Origin: Dyella humicola
GTDB lineage: Bacteria > Pseudomonadota > Gammaproteobacteria > Xanthomonadales > Rhodanobacteraceae
DNA: 64,000 nt
NCBI RefSeq assembly: GCF_026283945.1
Contig: NZ_JAPDPC010000001.1
Location: forward strand, 868,001-932,000
Direction: 5' to 3'
Every line of letters begins with the position of its first letter. Position 1 is the first letter of the stretch. The notes below the pieces were generated by a model. The model was not told where the DNA came from. It made no database searches and worked only from the letters and a program-made list of their open reading frames with translations. Positions 41,589-51,026 of this stretch are shown here, in pieces. The position numbers were made by a program, and so were the translations under genes.

Positions 41589-43292
41589 TCAGGAAGTGGA
41601 AGCAGGCACGGCGTTGTCGCGTATCAGTGAGCCGCGCAAACCATAGAAAACGATATAGGCGTAGCAAAGCACGGGCAGGATGAAAGCGTGTTGGATACCG
41701 AGACGATCAGCCAGCACACCTTGCGCCAGCGGCAGGATGGCGCCGCCGACAATGGCCATCACCAGCAGGCTCGAGGCCTTTCCCGTCATCGGCCCCATCC
41801 GCTCAATGCCCAGCGTGAAGATGGTGGGAAACATGATGGAGTTGAACAGGCCAATCGCGATCACGCTGGCCATCGCCACCTGTCCGTGCGTGAACATGGT
41901 GGTGAGCACCAGCAGACCCGCGATGGCGGCAAACACCGCCAGCAACTTGCGTGGGTTGATCCACACCAGCAGGGCCGAGCCAGCGAGGCGCCCCACCATG
42001 GCGCCGCCCCAGTACATCGACACGTAGCGCGACGCCTGCTGTTCGCTCATATGGCCGACATCGGGCAGCGAGAGATAGTTGACCAGGAAACTGCCGATCG
42101 ATACTTCCGCGCCGACATAGAAGAAGATCGCCAATACACCGAAGAACACATGCGGATGGCGCAACGCATCCAGCAGCGTGTGGTGGGTCCGGTCCGCCTG
42201 TTCGGTGGCCTCGGTAAGCGCGGGCATGCGAAACATCCACACACCCACCGCCAGCACGATCAGGACCAGGCCAAGACCCAGATACGGCACGCGCACCAGG
42301 TCTGATTGCTTCTGGCGGTAGTGGCTGAGCTGCTGCTGCGTGTCGACCGAGAGGCTGCTGCGAACGGACTGGAGTTGCGTCGCTTCGGTCGCATCGAGGC
42401 GGGCGGCACTGAGCTTGTCGAGCGCGCTGGCGAGCCGTTCCGCCGGCAGTGCCGCGATGCGGTCGGCTGATTGCGCGGCGAGCGTGGCCGCGAGCTGGTT
42501 GACTGGTAGCTTGTCCAGTACCTCGGCCAGTTTTGCTGGCGGCAGCTGGCTCATCACCACCGCCACCGGGGCGGCCGGCAGTCGATCGAGCGAACCCGCC
42601 GCCGTATCGCCCAGTGCGGCGATCAGGTGGTCGGCCGGGGCCTGCTGCATGGCGACGATGGCTTGCGCGGGCTCAGCATTATTGAGTGCGTGAACCAGCG
42701 CCACCGTCTCCGGTGCCTTGTGCAGGCTCGCGGGTATCGATGCGGAGGTGGCAGAGAGGATCAGCAATCCGCCCAGCAAGGGCCCCAGCGTGGTGCCGAG
42801 CGAATTCATTGCCTGCGCCAGCGTCAGGCGGCTCGAACTGGTGCGCTCTGGTCCAAGCAGGGCGACATAGGGATTGGCCGCCACCTGCAGCACGGTGATG
42901 CCGGTGGCCAGGATGAACAGCGCAGCGAGAAAGGCCGCGTAGGAATGCAGCTGCGCAGCGGGCCAGAAGCCGAACGCGCCGAGTGCCGCGATGCCCAGCC
43001 CGGCCACGATGCCCTTCTTGTAGCCGAGCGCCGCCACCAGCCGTCCGGCGGGTAGCGACATCAGGAAATACGCGCCGAAAAAAGTGAACTGCACGAGCAT
43101 GGCTCGCGCGTAGTTCAGTTCGAACACCGACTTCAGGTGCGGTATGAGGATGTCGTTGAGTACGGTGAGAAAGCCCCACATGAAGAAGATCGTGGTGGCT
43201 ACCGCCATCGCCAGCGGGTAGTCGGTATAGCGTGTCTTGCCGGTGCCCTGCGACGCGCTGGCCGACAAGGTGGGAGGGGCTGCGAAGGCCAT
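41589..43292 (-). CDS. FucP-type MFS sugar permease with a ~150-residue periplasmic insertion
   Basis: Of 567 residues, against about 430 in usual FucP/GluP proton symporters; ATG 43292 starts MAFAAPPTLS. The first five helices are canonical (PLAMAVATTIFFMWGFLTVLNDILIPHLK; ANPYVALLGPERTSSSRLTLAQAMNSLGTTLGPLLGG). Before helix six (PYLGLGLVLIVLAVG) residues ~182-332 form an extra loop. This is made of helical units such as LPPAKLAEVLDK, LPVNQLAATLAA and LPAERLASALDK. By FucP topology the loop is periplasmic. Import of mannose is inferred from the operon. Confidence 0.85.
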   Translation of the reverse strand: MAFAAPPTLSASASQGTGKTRYTDYPLAMAVATTIFFMWGFLTVLNDILIPHLKSVFELNYARAMLVQFTFFGAYFLMSLPAGRLVAALGYKKGIVAGLGIAALGAFGFWPAAQLHSYAAFLAALFILATGITVLQVAANPYVALLGPERTSSSRLTLAQAMNSLGTTLGPLLGGLLILSATSASIPASLHKAPETVALVHALNNAEPAQAIVAMQQAPADHLIAALGDTAAGSLDRLPAAPVAVVMSQLPPAKLAEVLDKLPVNQLAATLAAQSADRIAALPAERLASALDKLSAARLDATEATQLQSVRSSLSVDTQQQLSHYRQKQSDLVRVPYLGLGLVLIVLAVGVWMFRMPALTEATEQADRTHHTLLDALRHPHVFFGVLAIFFYVGAEVSIGSFLVNYLSLPDVGHMSEQQASRYVSMYWGGAMVGRLAGSALLVWINPRKLLAVFAAIAGLLVLTTMFTHGQVAMASVIAIGLFNSIMFPTIFTLGIERMGPMTGKASSLLVMAIVGGAILPLAQGVLADRLGIQHAFILPVLCYAYIVFYGLRGSLIRDNAVPASTS

Positions 43293-43306
43293 GCGGATTC
43301 CGTCGG

Positions 43307-44353
43307 TCAGAGGGGAGGACAGCTGCTTTCGCGCACCACCAGCTTCACCGGTGCGACGACGGTGCCTGCCTTGGCCTGCGGTTGTCGCAGACGGGCGAGG
43401 ATCAGTTCGGCGGCCTGGCGTCCGCGCTCGCGCGGCGCCGTGGACAGCGTGGTGAGCGGCGGCATGCTCAAGGAGGCTTCGGCGATATCGTCGAAGCCGG
43501 TCACCGCGAAATCGCGCCCCGGCTGTCGGCCATGCTGGTTGAGGCCAAGCATGAGGCCCAGCGCGACGGCATCGTTGTAGCAAACCGCCGCCGTAAGCGT
43601 TGCATCGCCAGCGAGCAGGGCCTGCGTGGCGCGTGCCGCATCGACACGCGTCGGTGCGCTTTCCACGCGCCACGTTGGCGCGACAGCCAGCCCGGCGGCA
43701 TGCATCGCCTGCTCGTAGCCGGCATAGCGTTCACGGCTGGAGCTGGAATCGTCATGGCCACCAAAGAAGGCGATACGGCGATGTCCCTGCGCGATCAGAT
43801 GCTCGGTGGCCAGGCGCGTGCCGCGCTGGTTGTCCAGCATCAGCCGGTCCCAGTGCGCGTATTCCGGCAGCGTGCCACCCAGCTCGCGGTTGAACAGCAC
43901 CACCGGCGTGCGCGCACCGACAGCGGCCAGCACATCGCGCGCTTCGCTGCCTTCTGCGGGCGAGAGGATGATGCCGCCCGGGCCGTGCTCGATCAGCGAG
44001 CTGAGCACGGCGTGTTCGCGCGAGCTCGACTCGCCCGTGCTGCCAAGCAAGGTGACGAAACCAGCCTCACCGAGTGCTTCGTCGACCCCCGCCGCGAATT
44101 CGGCGAAGAACGGGTTCGCCAGTTCATTGACGACCAGGGCGATGCTCGACGACGTACGCCGGCGCAGATTGGCCGCGGCACGGTTATAGACGTAGCCTTG
44201 ACGGCGTAATTCGTCCTCGACGCGCGCGCGGGTATGCTTGTTCACCAGCGGACTGCCCCGCAGCACCAGCGATACGGTGGCGCGCGACACGCCGCAGCCG
44301 GCGGCAATGTCGTTCAGGGTGATTTTGCGATCAACAGATGTCTGGCTTTCCAT
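43307..44353 (-). CDS. LacI-family repressor of the mannoside locus
   Basis: Of 348 residues. The HTH and hinge are at 11-70 (ITLNDIAAGCGVSRATVSLVLRGS, then a YNRAAANLRRRTSS hinge). The periplasmic-binding-protein-like effector domain follows (IALVVNELANPFFAEFAAGVDEAL, GIILSPAEGS, GFDDIAEASLSMPPLTT). It is the first of the leftward genes and divergent from the GH92 gene. Two matching palindromic operators between them suggest it represses both directions until a sugar effector, probably mannose or an oligomannoside, binds. Confidence 0.88.
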   Translation of the reverse strand: MESQTSVDRKITLNDIAAGCGVSRATVSLVLRGSPLVNKHTRARVEDELRRQGYVYNRAAANLRRRTSSSIALVVNELANPFFAEFAAGVDEALGEAGFVTLLGSTGESSSREHAVLSSLIEHGPGGIILSPAEGSEARDVLAAVGARTPVVLFNRELGGTLPEYAHWDRLMLDNQRGTRLATEHLIAQGHRRIAFFGGHDDSSSSRERYAGYEQAMHAAGLAVAPTWRVESAPTRVDAARATQALLAGDATLTAAVCYNDAVALGLMLGLNQHGRQPGRDFAVTGFDDIAEASLSMPPLTTLSTAPRERGRQAAELILARLRQPQAKAGTVVAPVKLVVRESSCPPL

Positions 44354-44368
44354 AGCGGGCCGCTGTGA

Positions 44369-44383
44369 TTAGAACGATCTAAA
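44369..44383. promoter_or_regulatory. Operator 1, LacI-type
   Basis: TTAGAACGATCTAAA is a near-palindrome just upstream of the repressor gene. It shares TTAGAACGAT-nn-AAA with the second site 103 bases away. Confidence 0.7.
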
Positions 44384-44470
44384 TGTAACCCGCTCCCGCT
44401 GTGAAACGGAAACAGATTCGATGGCGCAGTGCAGCATGCATGCGCCCCCGGGGCAGTGTTAGTTTTCGAA

Positions 44471-44486
44471 TTTAGAACGATTCAAA
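44471..44486. promoter_or_regulatory. Operator 2, LacI-type, upstream of the GH92 gene
   Basis: TTTAGAACGATTCAAA lies 20 bases before the GH92 start codon and matches the first site. Position between promoter and start suits repression. Confidence 0.7.
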
Positions 44487-44506
44487 TTTCTTCCCGAGGG
44501 GAATCC

Positions 44507-46870
44507 ATGAGCTGTTTGCCGTCCCGTGCATGGCTGCCAAGCCTGCTTGCTGCCGCAATGTCGTTGTCTCCCGGCCTGACTCACGCGGCCACCGGTCATG
44601 CGGAGGATGTCGACCCAAGTATCGGCACCGGCGGCGACGGACATACCTTTCCCGGCGCGACGATGCCGTTTGGCATGATCCAGCTTTCGCCGGATACGGC
44701 GATGCCGGACTTCAAACACGCCTACAAGTGGGCGGCCGGCTATCAGTACGGTGATAGCAGCCTGCTGGGTTTCTCCCATACGCATTTTTCTGGCTCGGGA
44801 CATTCGGACCTGGGCGATGTGCTGGTGATGCCGATTGCCGGTGACGTGAGGTTGGAGCCGGGCGACGTGGCCAAGCCGGGCAGCGGCTACCGCTCGCGTT
44901 TCAGCCATGACAGCGAAACGGTACAGGCCGGTTATTACGCGGTGACGTTGAGCGATTACGACGTCCGCGCCGAACTGACGGCCGGACGTCGCGTGGGTTG
45001 GCATCGCTACACCTTCCCGGCGGGCAAGCCGGCGCACCTGCTGTTGGACCTGCGGCCGAGCATTTACGACTATCAGGGCAAGGTGCTGTGGTCGAGCCTG
45101 CGCGTGCATGACGACGGCACGGTGACCGGATGCCGCACCACCCGAGGCTGGGCACCCGGCCGCGAGCTGTGTTTCGCCATGCGCTTCTCGCAGCCGCTGC
45201 GCTCGCGCACGCTGTACAACCGCGAGACGGATAACGTCTACAAGGGCTTCGCCGGCCCGGGCCGGCAGCCCGAGGACCACGACGCGCAAAGCGGTCGCGC
45301 CCTGGAGGGCGTATTCGATTTCGGCGACCTGAAGCAGCCGCTCGGCGTCAAGGTGGCGATCTCCCCGGTGAGCGAAGATAACGCCATCGCCAACCTCGAT
45401 GCGGAAGGGCAGGGCTGGGATTTCGATGCCCGCCGCGCCGAGGCGCGCGCCGCCTGGGACAAGGCGCTGGCGGTGATCGACGTGGACGCATCGAAGGACC
45501 AGCGCGTCGGTTTCTACACCTCGCTTTATCACGCCATGTTGTCGCCCACGCTGAGCATGGACGTGAATGGCCAGTTCCGTGGTCCCGACGGTGCGGTGCA
45601 TCAGGCCACCGACACGAATGGCAAGTTCGAATTCCACTCGACCTGGTCGCTGTGGGACGTATATCGCGCCCAGCAACCGCTGATGGCCTTGCTGGCGCCT
45701 CAGCGCAGCACCGACTTCATCCGCTCCCTGATCGCTTCGCGTGAGGCCAGCCCGTTCGGCATCCTGCCGGTATGGGCGTACCAGGGCATGGAGACGTGGT
45801 GCATGATCGGTTACCACGCCGTGCCGGTGATCGCCGATGCGTATATCAAGGGCGTGCGTGGCTTCGATGTGGACGCCGCGATCAAGGCCATGGTGGCGAG
45901 TGCGACCTACGCACCCTACGGCGGCTTGGGTGAGTACATGAAGCTCGGCTATGTGCCGATCGACAAGGAACCGGAAGGCGCGTCCAAGACTCTGGAATAC
46001 GCCTACGACGACTGGTCACTGGCCCAGATGGCCAAGGCCGTGGGGCGCAAGGACATCGCCGCGACCTTCGACAAGCGCGCCGGCAACTGGCGTCATGCGT
46101 ATGACCCGAAAACCGGCTTCATGCGTGCGCGCAAGGTGGACGGCAGCTTCCGCGAGCCGTTCAATCCGGATACGGCCGGCTATGGCACCGACTACACCGA
46201 GGGCAATGCCTGGCAGTACTCCTGGTACGTGCCACAGGACGTCGCCGGCCTGGTCAAGGCGATGGGCGGCGACGCCAAGTTCGTGACCAAGCTGGACAGC
46301 GTGTTCGATGCCAAAGTCGATCCTTCGAAGTTCGCCAACGTGGAAGACATCACCGGCCTGATCGGCTGGTACGCCCACGGCAACGAACCCAGCCATCACC
46401 TGGCTTATCTCTACGATTACGCCGGCGCACCCTGGCAGACCCAAAAGCGGCTCAAGCAGATCATGGACAGCCAGTATGCGCAGCGTCCGGATGGCCTGGC
46501 CGGCAATGACGACCTGGGCCAGATGTCGGCCTGGTATATCTTCACCGCCCTGGGCTTCTACCCGGTGACTCCGGCCAGTGATGAGTACGCCATTGGCCGG
46601 CCATTTGTCTCCCGCGCCACGCTGCACCTGAGCAACGGCAAGGACTTCACGGTCACCGCCGAACCGCTGGATGACGCCCACCCCTATGTCGGCGCTGTCA
46701 CCTTGAACGGCAAGCCGCTGGATCGGGTCTTCCTGCGGCATGGGGAAATCCTCGCCGGAGGCGAACTGCACTTCACCATGCAGGCCGAGCCCAATCGCAG
46801 CTGGGGGAGCGCGGCTGACGCCAGGCCGTCGTCAATGAGCGGGTCAGGAAATCGCTGGCCTGTAATGTAA
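44507..46870 (+). CDS. GH92 exo-alpha-mannosidase, exported
   Basis: Of 787 residues from ATG 44507, after GAGGGG; a signal peptide ends near THA (about 26). The GH92 N-terminal sandwich contains PSIGTGGDGHTFPGATMPFG and GFSHTHFSGSGHSDLGD. The (alpha/alpha)6 barrel contains GNEPSHHLAYLYDYAG. The motif NDDLGQMSAW near residue 665 carries the Asp residues used as base in this calcium-dependent family. GH92 enzymes remove terminal alpha-linked mannose from N-glycans or mannans, most often alpha-1,2. The product is exported, so mannose is released outside the cytoplasm and taken in by the permease encoded across the shared promoter region. Confidence 0.92.
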   Translation: MSCLPSRAWLPSLLAAAMSLSPGLTHAATGHAEDVDPSIGTGGDGHTFPGATMPFGMIQLSPDTAMPDFKHAYKWAAGYQYGDSSLLGFSHTHFSGSGHSDLGDVLVMPIAGDVRLEPGDVAKPGSGYRSRFSHDSETVQAGYYAVTLSDYDVRAELTAGRRVGWHRYTFPAGKPAHLLLDLRPSIYDYQGKVLWSSLRVHDDGTVTGCRTTRGWAPGRELCFAMRFSQPLRSRTLYNRETDNVYKGFAGPGRQPEDHDAQSGRALEGVFDFGDLKQPLGVKVAISPVSEDNAIANLDAEGQGWDFDARRAEARAAWDKALAVIDVDASKDQRVGFYTSLYHAMLSPTLSMDVNGQFRGPDGAVHQATDTNGKFEFHSTWSLWDVYRAQQPLMALLAPQRSTDFIRSLIASREASPFGILPVWAYQGMETWCMIGYHAVPVIADAYIKGVRGFDVDAAIKAMVASATYAPYGGLGEYMKLGYVPIDKEPEGASKTLEYAYDDWSLAQMAKAVGRKDIAATFDKRAGNWRHAYDPKTGFMRARKVDGSFREPFNPDTAGYGTDYTEGNAWQYSWYVPQDVAGLVKAMGGDAKFVTKLDSVFDAKVDPSKFANVEDITGLIGWYAHGNEPSHHLAYLYDYAGAPWQTQKRLKQIMDSQYAQRPDGLAGNDDLGQMSAWYIFTALGFYPVTPASDEYAIGRPFVSRATLHLSNGKDFTVTAEPLDDAHPYVGAVTLNGKPLDRVFLRHGEILAGGELHFTMQAEPNRSWGSAADARPSSMSGSGNRWPVM

Positions 46871-46919
46871 GGATTGTCCTAGCTATAAAGCTGGCTATTG
46901 CCGGGGTGATTCTGCAAAC

Positions 46920-48770
46920 ATGCCCTACATGTTGCGCTCATCCTGGAAATTGGCGTCGACGTTGCGGCCCGCCATGAAGGACCGCATGGCGCTGCGTTGG
47001 CGCCTGGGTGGCCTGCTGTTTGCCGTACTGGTGATCGTGGCGCTGCCCTACATGGTGACGCGCAGTGGCGCGGGCGAGGCCATCAAGGCCAACGAGCGCG
47101 TGACGCACTCGTCGGAAGTGAAGTCGCTGACCTATCGCATCGCCTATGTGACACGCGATAGCGAGGCGGCCATTTACCGCCTGATTCATGGCGACGTCGA
47201 TCCCCAGGTGCGCATGCGGGCCGAGCGCGCCAGCCATGAAGTGCCAGGATTGCTGGCACAACTGCGCGACATGACGCGCGACAGCCCGGACCAGCAATCC
47301 CTGATCGGCGCTTTGGGTTCCACGGTCAACGGCAGGCTGGCGCTCACCAGTCAGGCGATCCAGCGCTACGAGCACCGTGACCAGAACGGCGCCAGCGATG
47401 CCATGCGCGATTCCGGCACGCTGTTCAAGATGGACGACCTCATCGACGGCGTCGTGCGCAATGAGGACAGCACCCTGCTCGCCCGGCGCTCCGTAGCCCA
47501 GCGCGAATCCTTCAACAGCAGTCTGGCGCTGGCGATCACCGCCATCGCGCAGATCGTGCTGCTGACCATCGTGGTCATCGTGTCCGAGCGCCAGATCAGC
47601 CGGCGCCTGCAGGCAGAGGTACGCGAGGGGCAGGCCGTGCAGCGCTCGCAGCTGATCGTGCAGGCGGTGCGCGAGCCCATTGCGTTGCTTGATACCTCGC
47701 TCGGTACGCTGCTGGTCAATGCGGCGTTCGGCGAGCTTTATGGATTGCCGCCGGATTTCCGGCAGTCGCTGCCGTTGACCGAGATCGGCGACGGCGCATG
47801 GAGCGATAGCGCGCTGCTGCAACGCCTCAACGACGTGCTGCTGCTAGATCGTGAGTTGTGGGACTACGAGCTGATCCAGCGCACCGTGGACGGCGTCGAT
47901 CGTCACGTCGTGATCAATGCCCGCCGCCTGGAGCAGGACGGCGAGGGCGAGCCCGTGTTGCTGTTGACGCTCAGTGACGTGACGGCACGCGCGCTGGTCG
48001 AACAGCAGGTGAAGGAGCTCAATCGCCAGCTCGAAGGCAAGATCGAGCAGGTATCGGATGTCAACCGCGAACTGGAGGCCTTCAGTTATTCCGTATCACA
48101 CGATCTGCGTGCGCCACTGCGGCACATCAGCGGGTTTGCCGGCAAGCTGTCGCATCACCTGGGTGATGGTGCCGACGAAAAGACCCGGCATTACATCGAA
48201 GTCATCAATGATGCCGCGCGCCGCATGGCGCTGCTGATCGAAGACCTGCTGGTGTTCTCGCGCCTGGGTCGAGGTGCGCTTCGCCTGCAGCCCGTGGACA
48301 TGCAATCACTTGCCGACGAAGCACGTGCGTTGGCCGAGACCGATGCGCATGGTCGCCATATCGTGTGGTCGATTGCACCGCTGCCCATCGTCATCGGCGA
48401 TGAGAACATGTTGCGCACGGTCTGGCAGAACCTGCTGGGCAACGCAGTGAAGTACACCGGCAAGTGCGAGGTGGCGCGCATCGATGTCGACGTCCAGCGC
48501 AATCGGGACGGCAGTTACGAGTTCCTGGTCAGCGACAACGGCGCCGGCTTCGACATGCAGTACGCCGGCAAGCTGTTTGGCGTGTTCCAGCGCTTGCACC
48601 GCGCGTCCGAGTTTCCCGGCAACGGCATCGGCCTGGCCAATGTGCGGCGCATCGTTTCGCGCCATGGTGGTCGCGTGTGGGCGGATGCCAAGCCCGACCA
48701 GGGCGCGCGTTTCCATTTCACGCTGCCATCCTCCGATCTGGCGGAAAGTCTCGCCCAGAGGCGGCCATGA
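46920..48770 (+). CDS. Membrane histidine kinase with periplasmic sensor, PAS and HisKA-HATPase
   Basis: Of 616 residues; ATG 46920 lacks a strong ribosome-binding site and ATG 46974 is an alternative. Two membrane helices (about 30-46 and 202-223) enclose a ~155-residue helical sensor of CHASE3-like type. A PAS-like region follows (LIVQAVREPIALLDTS to about residue 350), then the phospho-acceptor His in YSVSHDLRAPLRH and an ATPase domain with NLLGNAVKY, DNGAGFDM and GIGLANVRRI. Kinases of this type resemble bacteriophytochrome-linked ones but have no chromophore domain. It overlaps the next response-regulator gene by 4 bases, so the two form a pair. Confidence 0.88.
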   Translation: MPYMLRSSWKLASTLRPAMKDRMALRWRLGGLLFAVLVIVALPYMVTRSGAGEAIKANERVTHSSEVKSLTYRIAYVTRDSEAAIYRLIHGDVDPQVRMRAERASHEVPGLLAQLRDMTRDSPDQQSLIGALGSTVNGRLALTSQAIQRYEHRDQNGASDAMRDSGTLFKMDDLIDGVVRNEDSTLLARRSVAQRESFNSSLALAITAIAQIVLLTIVVIVSERQISRRLQAEVREGQAVQRSQLIVQAVREPIALLDTSLGTLLVNAAFGELYGLPPDFRQSLPLTEIGDGAWSDSALLQRLNDVLLLDRELWDYELIQRTVDGVDRHVVINARRLEQDGEGEPVLLLTLSDVTARALVEQQVKELNRQLEGKIEQVSDVNRELEAFSYSVSHDLRAPLRHISGFAGKLSHHLGDGADEKTRHYIEVINDAARRMALLIEDLLVFSRLGRGALRLQPVDMQSLADEARALAETDAHGRHIVWSIAPLPIVIGDENMLRTVWQNLLGNAVKYTGKCEVARIDVDVQRNRDGSYEFLVSDNGAGFDMQYAGKLFGVFQRLHRASEFPGNGIGLANVRRIVSRHGGRVWADAKPDQGARFHFTLPSSDLAESLAQRRP

Positions 48771-49213
48771 ATCACCGCGATATCCGAACCATCCTGCTGG
48801 TCGAAGACAGTCTCGCCGACGCTGAAATGGCGTTGGACGCGCTCAATGGCGCGCATCTCGCCAATCCCGTCGTGCACGTGGAAGATGGCGTCGATTGCCT
48901 GGACTACCTCTATTGCCGCGGCGAGTGGGCGGGGCGCGAGCCGGTCGATCCCGCGGTGGTGCTGCTGGACATCAAGATGCCGCGCATGGGTGGCATCGAG
49001 GTGTTGACGCACTTGCGCGCCGATGAGCGCTTTCGTCGCGTGCCCGTGGTCATCCTGTCCTCGTCGCGCGAGGAAAGTGACCTGGCGCGCAGTTGGGACA
49101 TCGGCGCGAATGCCTATGTGATCAAGCCGGTCGACGTCGATCAGTTTTTCGACGCCGTGCGAACGCTGGGACAATTCTGGGCCGTGCTGAATCAGGGCCC
49201 GGAGCACGATTGA
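48767..49213 (+). CDS. Single-domain response regulator (Rcp1-like)
   Basis: Of 148 residues; the ATG overlaps the kinase stop (ATGA). It is a lone receiver domain: ILLVEDSLADAEM (acidic pocket), VVLLDIKMPRMGG (phospho-Asp), VILSSSREE (Thr/Ser) and IKPVD (Lys). The loop between strands is longer than in CheY, with CLDYLYCRGEW, as in Rcp1-type regulators that pair with bacteriophytochrome-like kinases. No output domain, so it must act by protein contact, perhaps on the hybrid kinase encoded next. Confidence 0.92.
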   Translation: MNHRDIRTILLVEDSLADAEMALDALNGAHLANPVVHVEDGVDCLDYLYCRGEWAGREPVDPAVVLLDIKMPRMGGIEVLTHLRADERFRRVPVVILSSSREESDLARSWDIGANAYVIKPVDVDQFFDAVRTLGQFWAVLNQGPEHD

Positions 49214-49243
49214 GTCCGATCGAAACAGGCTCTGGAGCGGCAA

Positions 49244-50824
49244 ATGCCAGATAGGCACCAGTGGGGTCTTGCCAGAATACGCGTGCTGCAGATCGAGGAC
49301 AGTCAGCTCGACGCCGAACTCGTGTTGTCGGAACTGGATGCCGACGCGATCGAATACGACGTGTGCCTGGTCGACGAAGAACGTGATTACGTGGCCGCAC
49401 TGGAGGAGTTCGATCCGCACATTGTATTGTCGGATTTGAGCATGCCGGGATTTTCCGGCCAGCGTGCACTCGACCTGTTGCGCGAACGGGACCAGGATCT
49501 TCCTTTCATCTTCGTCTCGGCGACCCTGGGCGAAGAGGCAGCGATCGAAGCGCTGCGCAACGGCGCCACTGACTACATCCTCAAGCAGAACCCCGCGCGC
49601 CTGGCGTCGGCGGTACGCCGCGCGTTGCGCGAGGCCGATGCCCAGCGGGCACGCCGTCGCGCCGAAGCGGAGCTGATCCGCGCCCAGCGTTTCGAGAGCC
49701 TGGCCATGCTGGCTGGCGGTCTCAGTCATGACCTGCGCAACCTGCTGCAACCCTTGTTGCTGGCCGGCGACAGCCTGCAGGACTATCAGCAGGATCCGCG
49801 ACTGGCCCGCCTGGGCCGCCTGGTGCGCGACTGCGGCAAGCGTGGCCTGGACATGGTGCAGTCGATGCTCTCGTTCGCGCGTGGCGCGCGGCGAGCCGAG
49901 CAAGTGCGCGTCGGTGCGCTGCTCGACGCGCTGGCCTTGCTTCTGCAGGGCAGTGTGCCGCGTGCGGTCATGCTGGAAATGCATGCGGACGATACGGAGC
50001 TCACCTTCGACGGCAATCACACCGAACTGCAGCAATGCCTGTTGAATCTGAGCCTGAATGCCATCCAGGCCATGCCTGAGGGAGGCAGCCTGCGCATCGA
50101 AACGACGCAGGCGGCGCTGCTGGAAACGTTTTTCGCCAACGACGAAGAAGCGCACGCGGGCAACTATCTGTGCCTGATCGTTTCCGATTCGGGTGTTGGC
50201 ATGGACGAAGCCGTCCTGCAGCACCTGTTCGAGCCGTTCTTCACCACCAAGGACACGGGCACGGGCCTGGGCCTGGTGTCATGCAAGCGCATCGTCACGG
50301 CGCACGGTGGTGTCATGCGGGTGGACAGCACGCCAGGGCAGGGCACCCGTTTCCATATCTATATCCCACTGCTGGAGCGGTCCGCCGAAGCCTTCGATCA
50401 GGAAGAGCATTTCAATCTGCAAGGCGAGGCGGAACGCGTCCTCGTGGTAGCCGAGGAGGCCGGCCAGCTGTCACTGCTGGTCGACACGCTCGACTCGTGG
50501 GGCTATCAGGCGCACGCCAGCCAAAGCGGTACGGCCGCGTTGCAATGGATCGAGGCGCAAGGCGTGCCCGACCTGGTGGTGATGGACGCGGACATGAATC
50601 TGTTCACTGGCGTGAGAACGCTCGCCGCCCTGATCGACCATGGTTATCGCCGCGCGGTGCTGATGCTGGCTCGCCCGGATGCGCCGCCCGATATGGATGA
50701 ACTGCCCGTGATGGAACACCTTTACATGGTCGACAAGCCGCTCTCGACTCAGAAGCTCCTGCGGACCGTACGCGAGGCGCTGGAGGCGAGTGCGGCGGGG
50801 CAGCTGCCGGAGGGGCCGCTGTAG
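49244..50824 (+). CDS. Hybrid sensor: receiver-HisKA-HATPase-receiver
   Basis: Of 526 residues, soluble. Residues 11-128 are a receiver (VLQIEDSQLDAE, IVLSDLSMPGFSG, ATDYILKQ). A linker precedes HisKA (LAGGLSHDLRNLLQPLL), and the ATPase contains NLSLNAIQAMP, DSGVGMD and TGLGLVSCKRIV. The last ~110 residues are a second receiver (VLVVAEEAG, LVVMDADMN, MVDKPLS). Both receivers keep their phospho-Asp and Lys. GGAG precedes the ATG. It follows the kinase/regulator pair by 30 bases, forming a three-gene phosphorelay operon. The signal and target are unknown. Confidence 0.88.
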   Translation: MPDRHQWGLARIRVLQIEDSQLDAELVLSELDADAIEYDVCLVDEERDYVAALEEFDPHIVLSDLSMPGFSGQRALDLLRERDQDLPFIFVSATLGEEAAIEALRNGATDYILKQNPARLASAVRRALREADAQRARRRAEAELIRAQRFESLAMLAGGLSHDLRNLLQPLLLAGDSLQDYQQDPRLARLGRLVRDCGKRGLDMVQSMLSFARGARRAEQVRVGALLDALALLLQGSVPRAVMLEMHADDTELTFDGNHTELQQCLLNLSLNAIQAMPEGGSLRIETTQAALLETFFANDEEAHAGNYLCLIVSDSGVGMDEAVLQHLFEPFFTTKDTGTGLGLVSCKRIVTAHGGVMRVDSTPGQGTRFHIYIPLLERSAEAFDQEEHFNLQGEAERVLVVAEEAGQLSLLVDTLDSWGYQAHASQSGTAALQWIEAQGVPDLVVMDADMNLFTGVRTLAALIDHGYRRAVLMLARPDAPPDMDELPVMEHLYMVDKPLSTQKLLRTVREALEASAAGQLPEGPL

Positions 50825-51026
50825 GCATGTTGGCTGTGGCCGCGGCACAAACAGGGTGTGCGCGAAGCGCGTAGAACGCTGGTGGGGCGGCCTCGAAGGG
50901 GCGAGCGTAGCGAGTCATCCAGCGTCTTTCGCTTTTCTTCCAGCGCGCCCGCGATCTGGCTCTCCTGCGACTGAAGGAAGCCCCGGTGGGCCGGCGACCT
51001 GCCGCCCCCTTGTCGGCGTGCTTTGC

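Noticed and set aside
48515-50224. 569-residue open frame antisense to the hybrid kinase
   Set aside because: A shadow of the receiver-kinase gene; low-complexity Gln/His/Arg-rich product and no ribosome-binding site.
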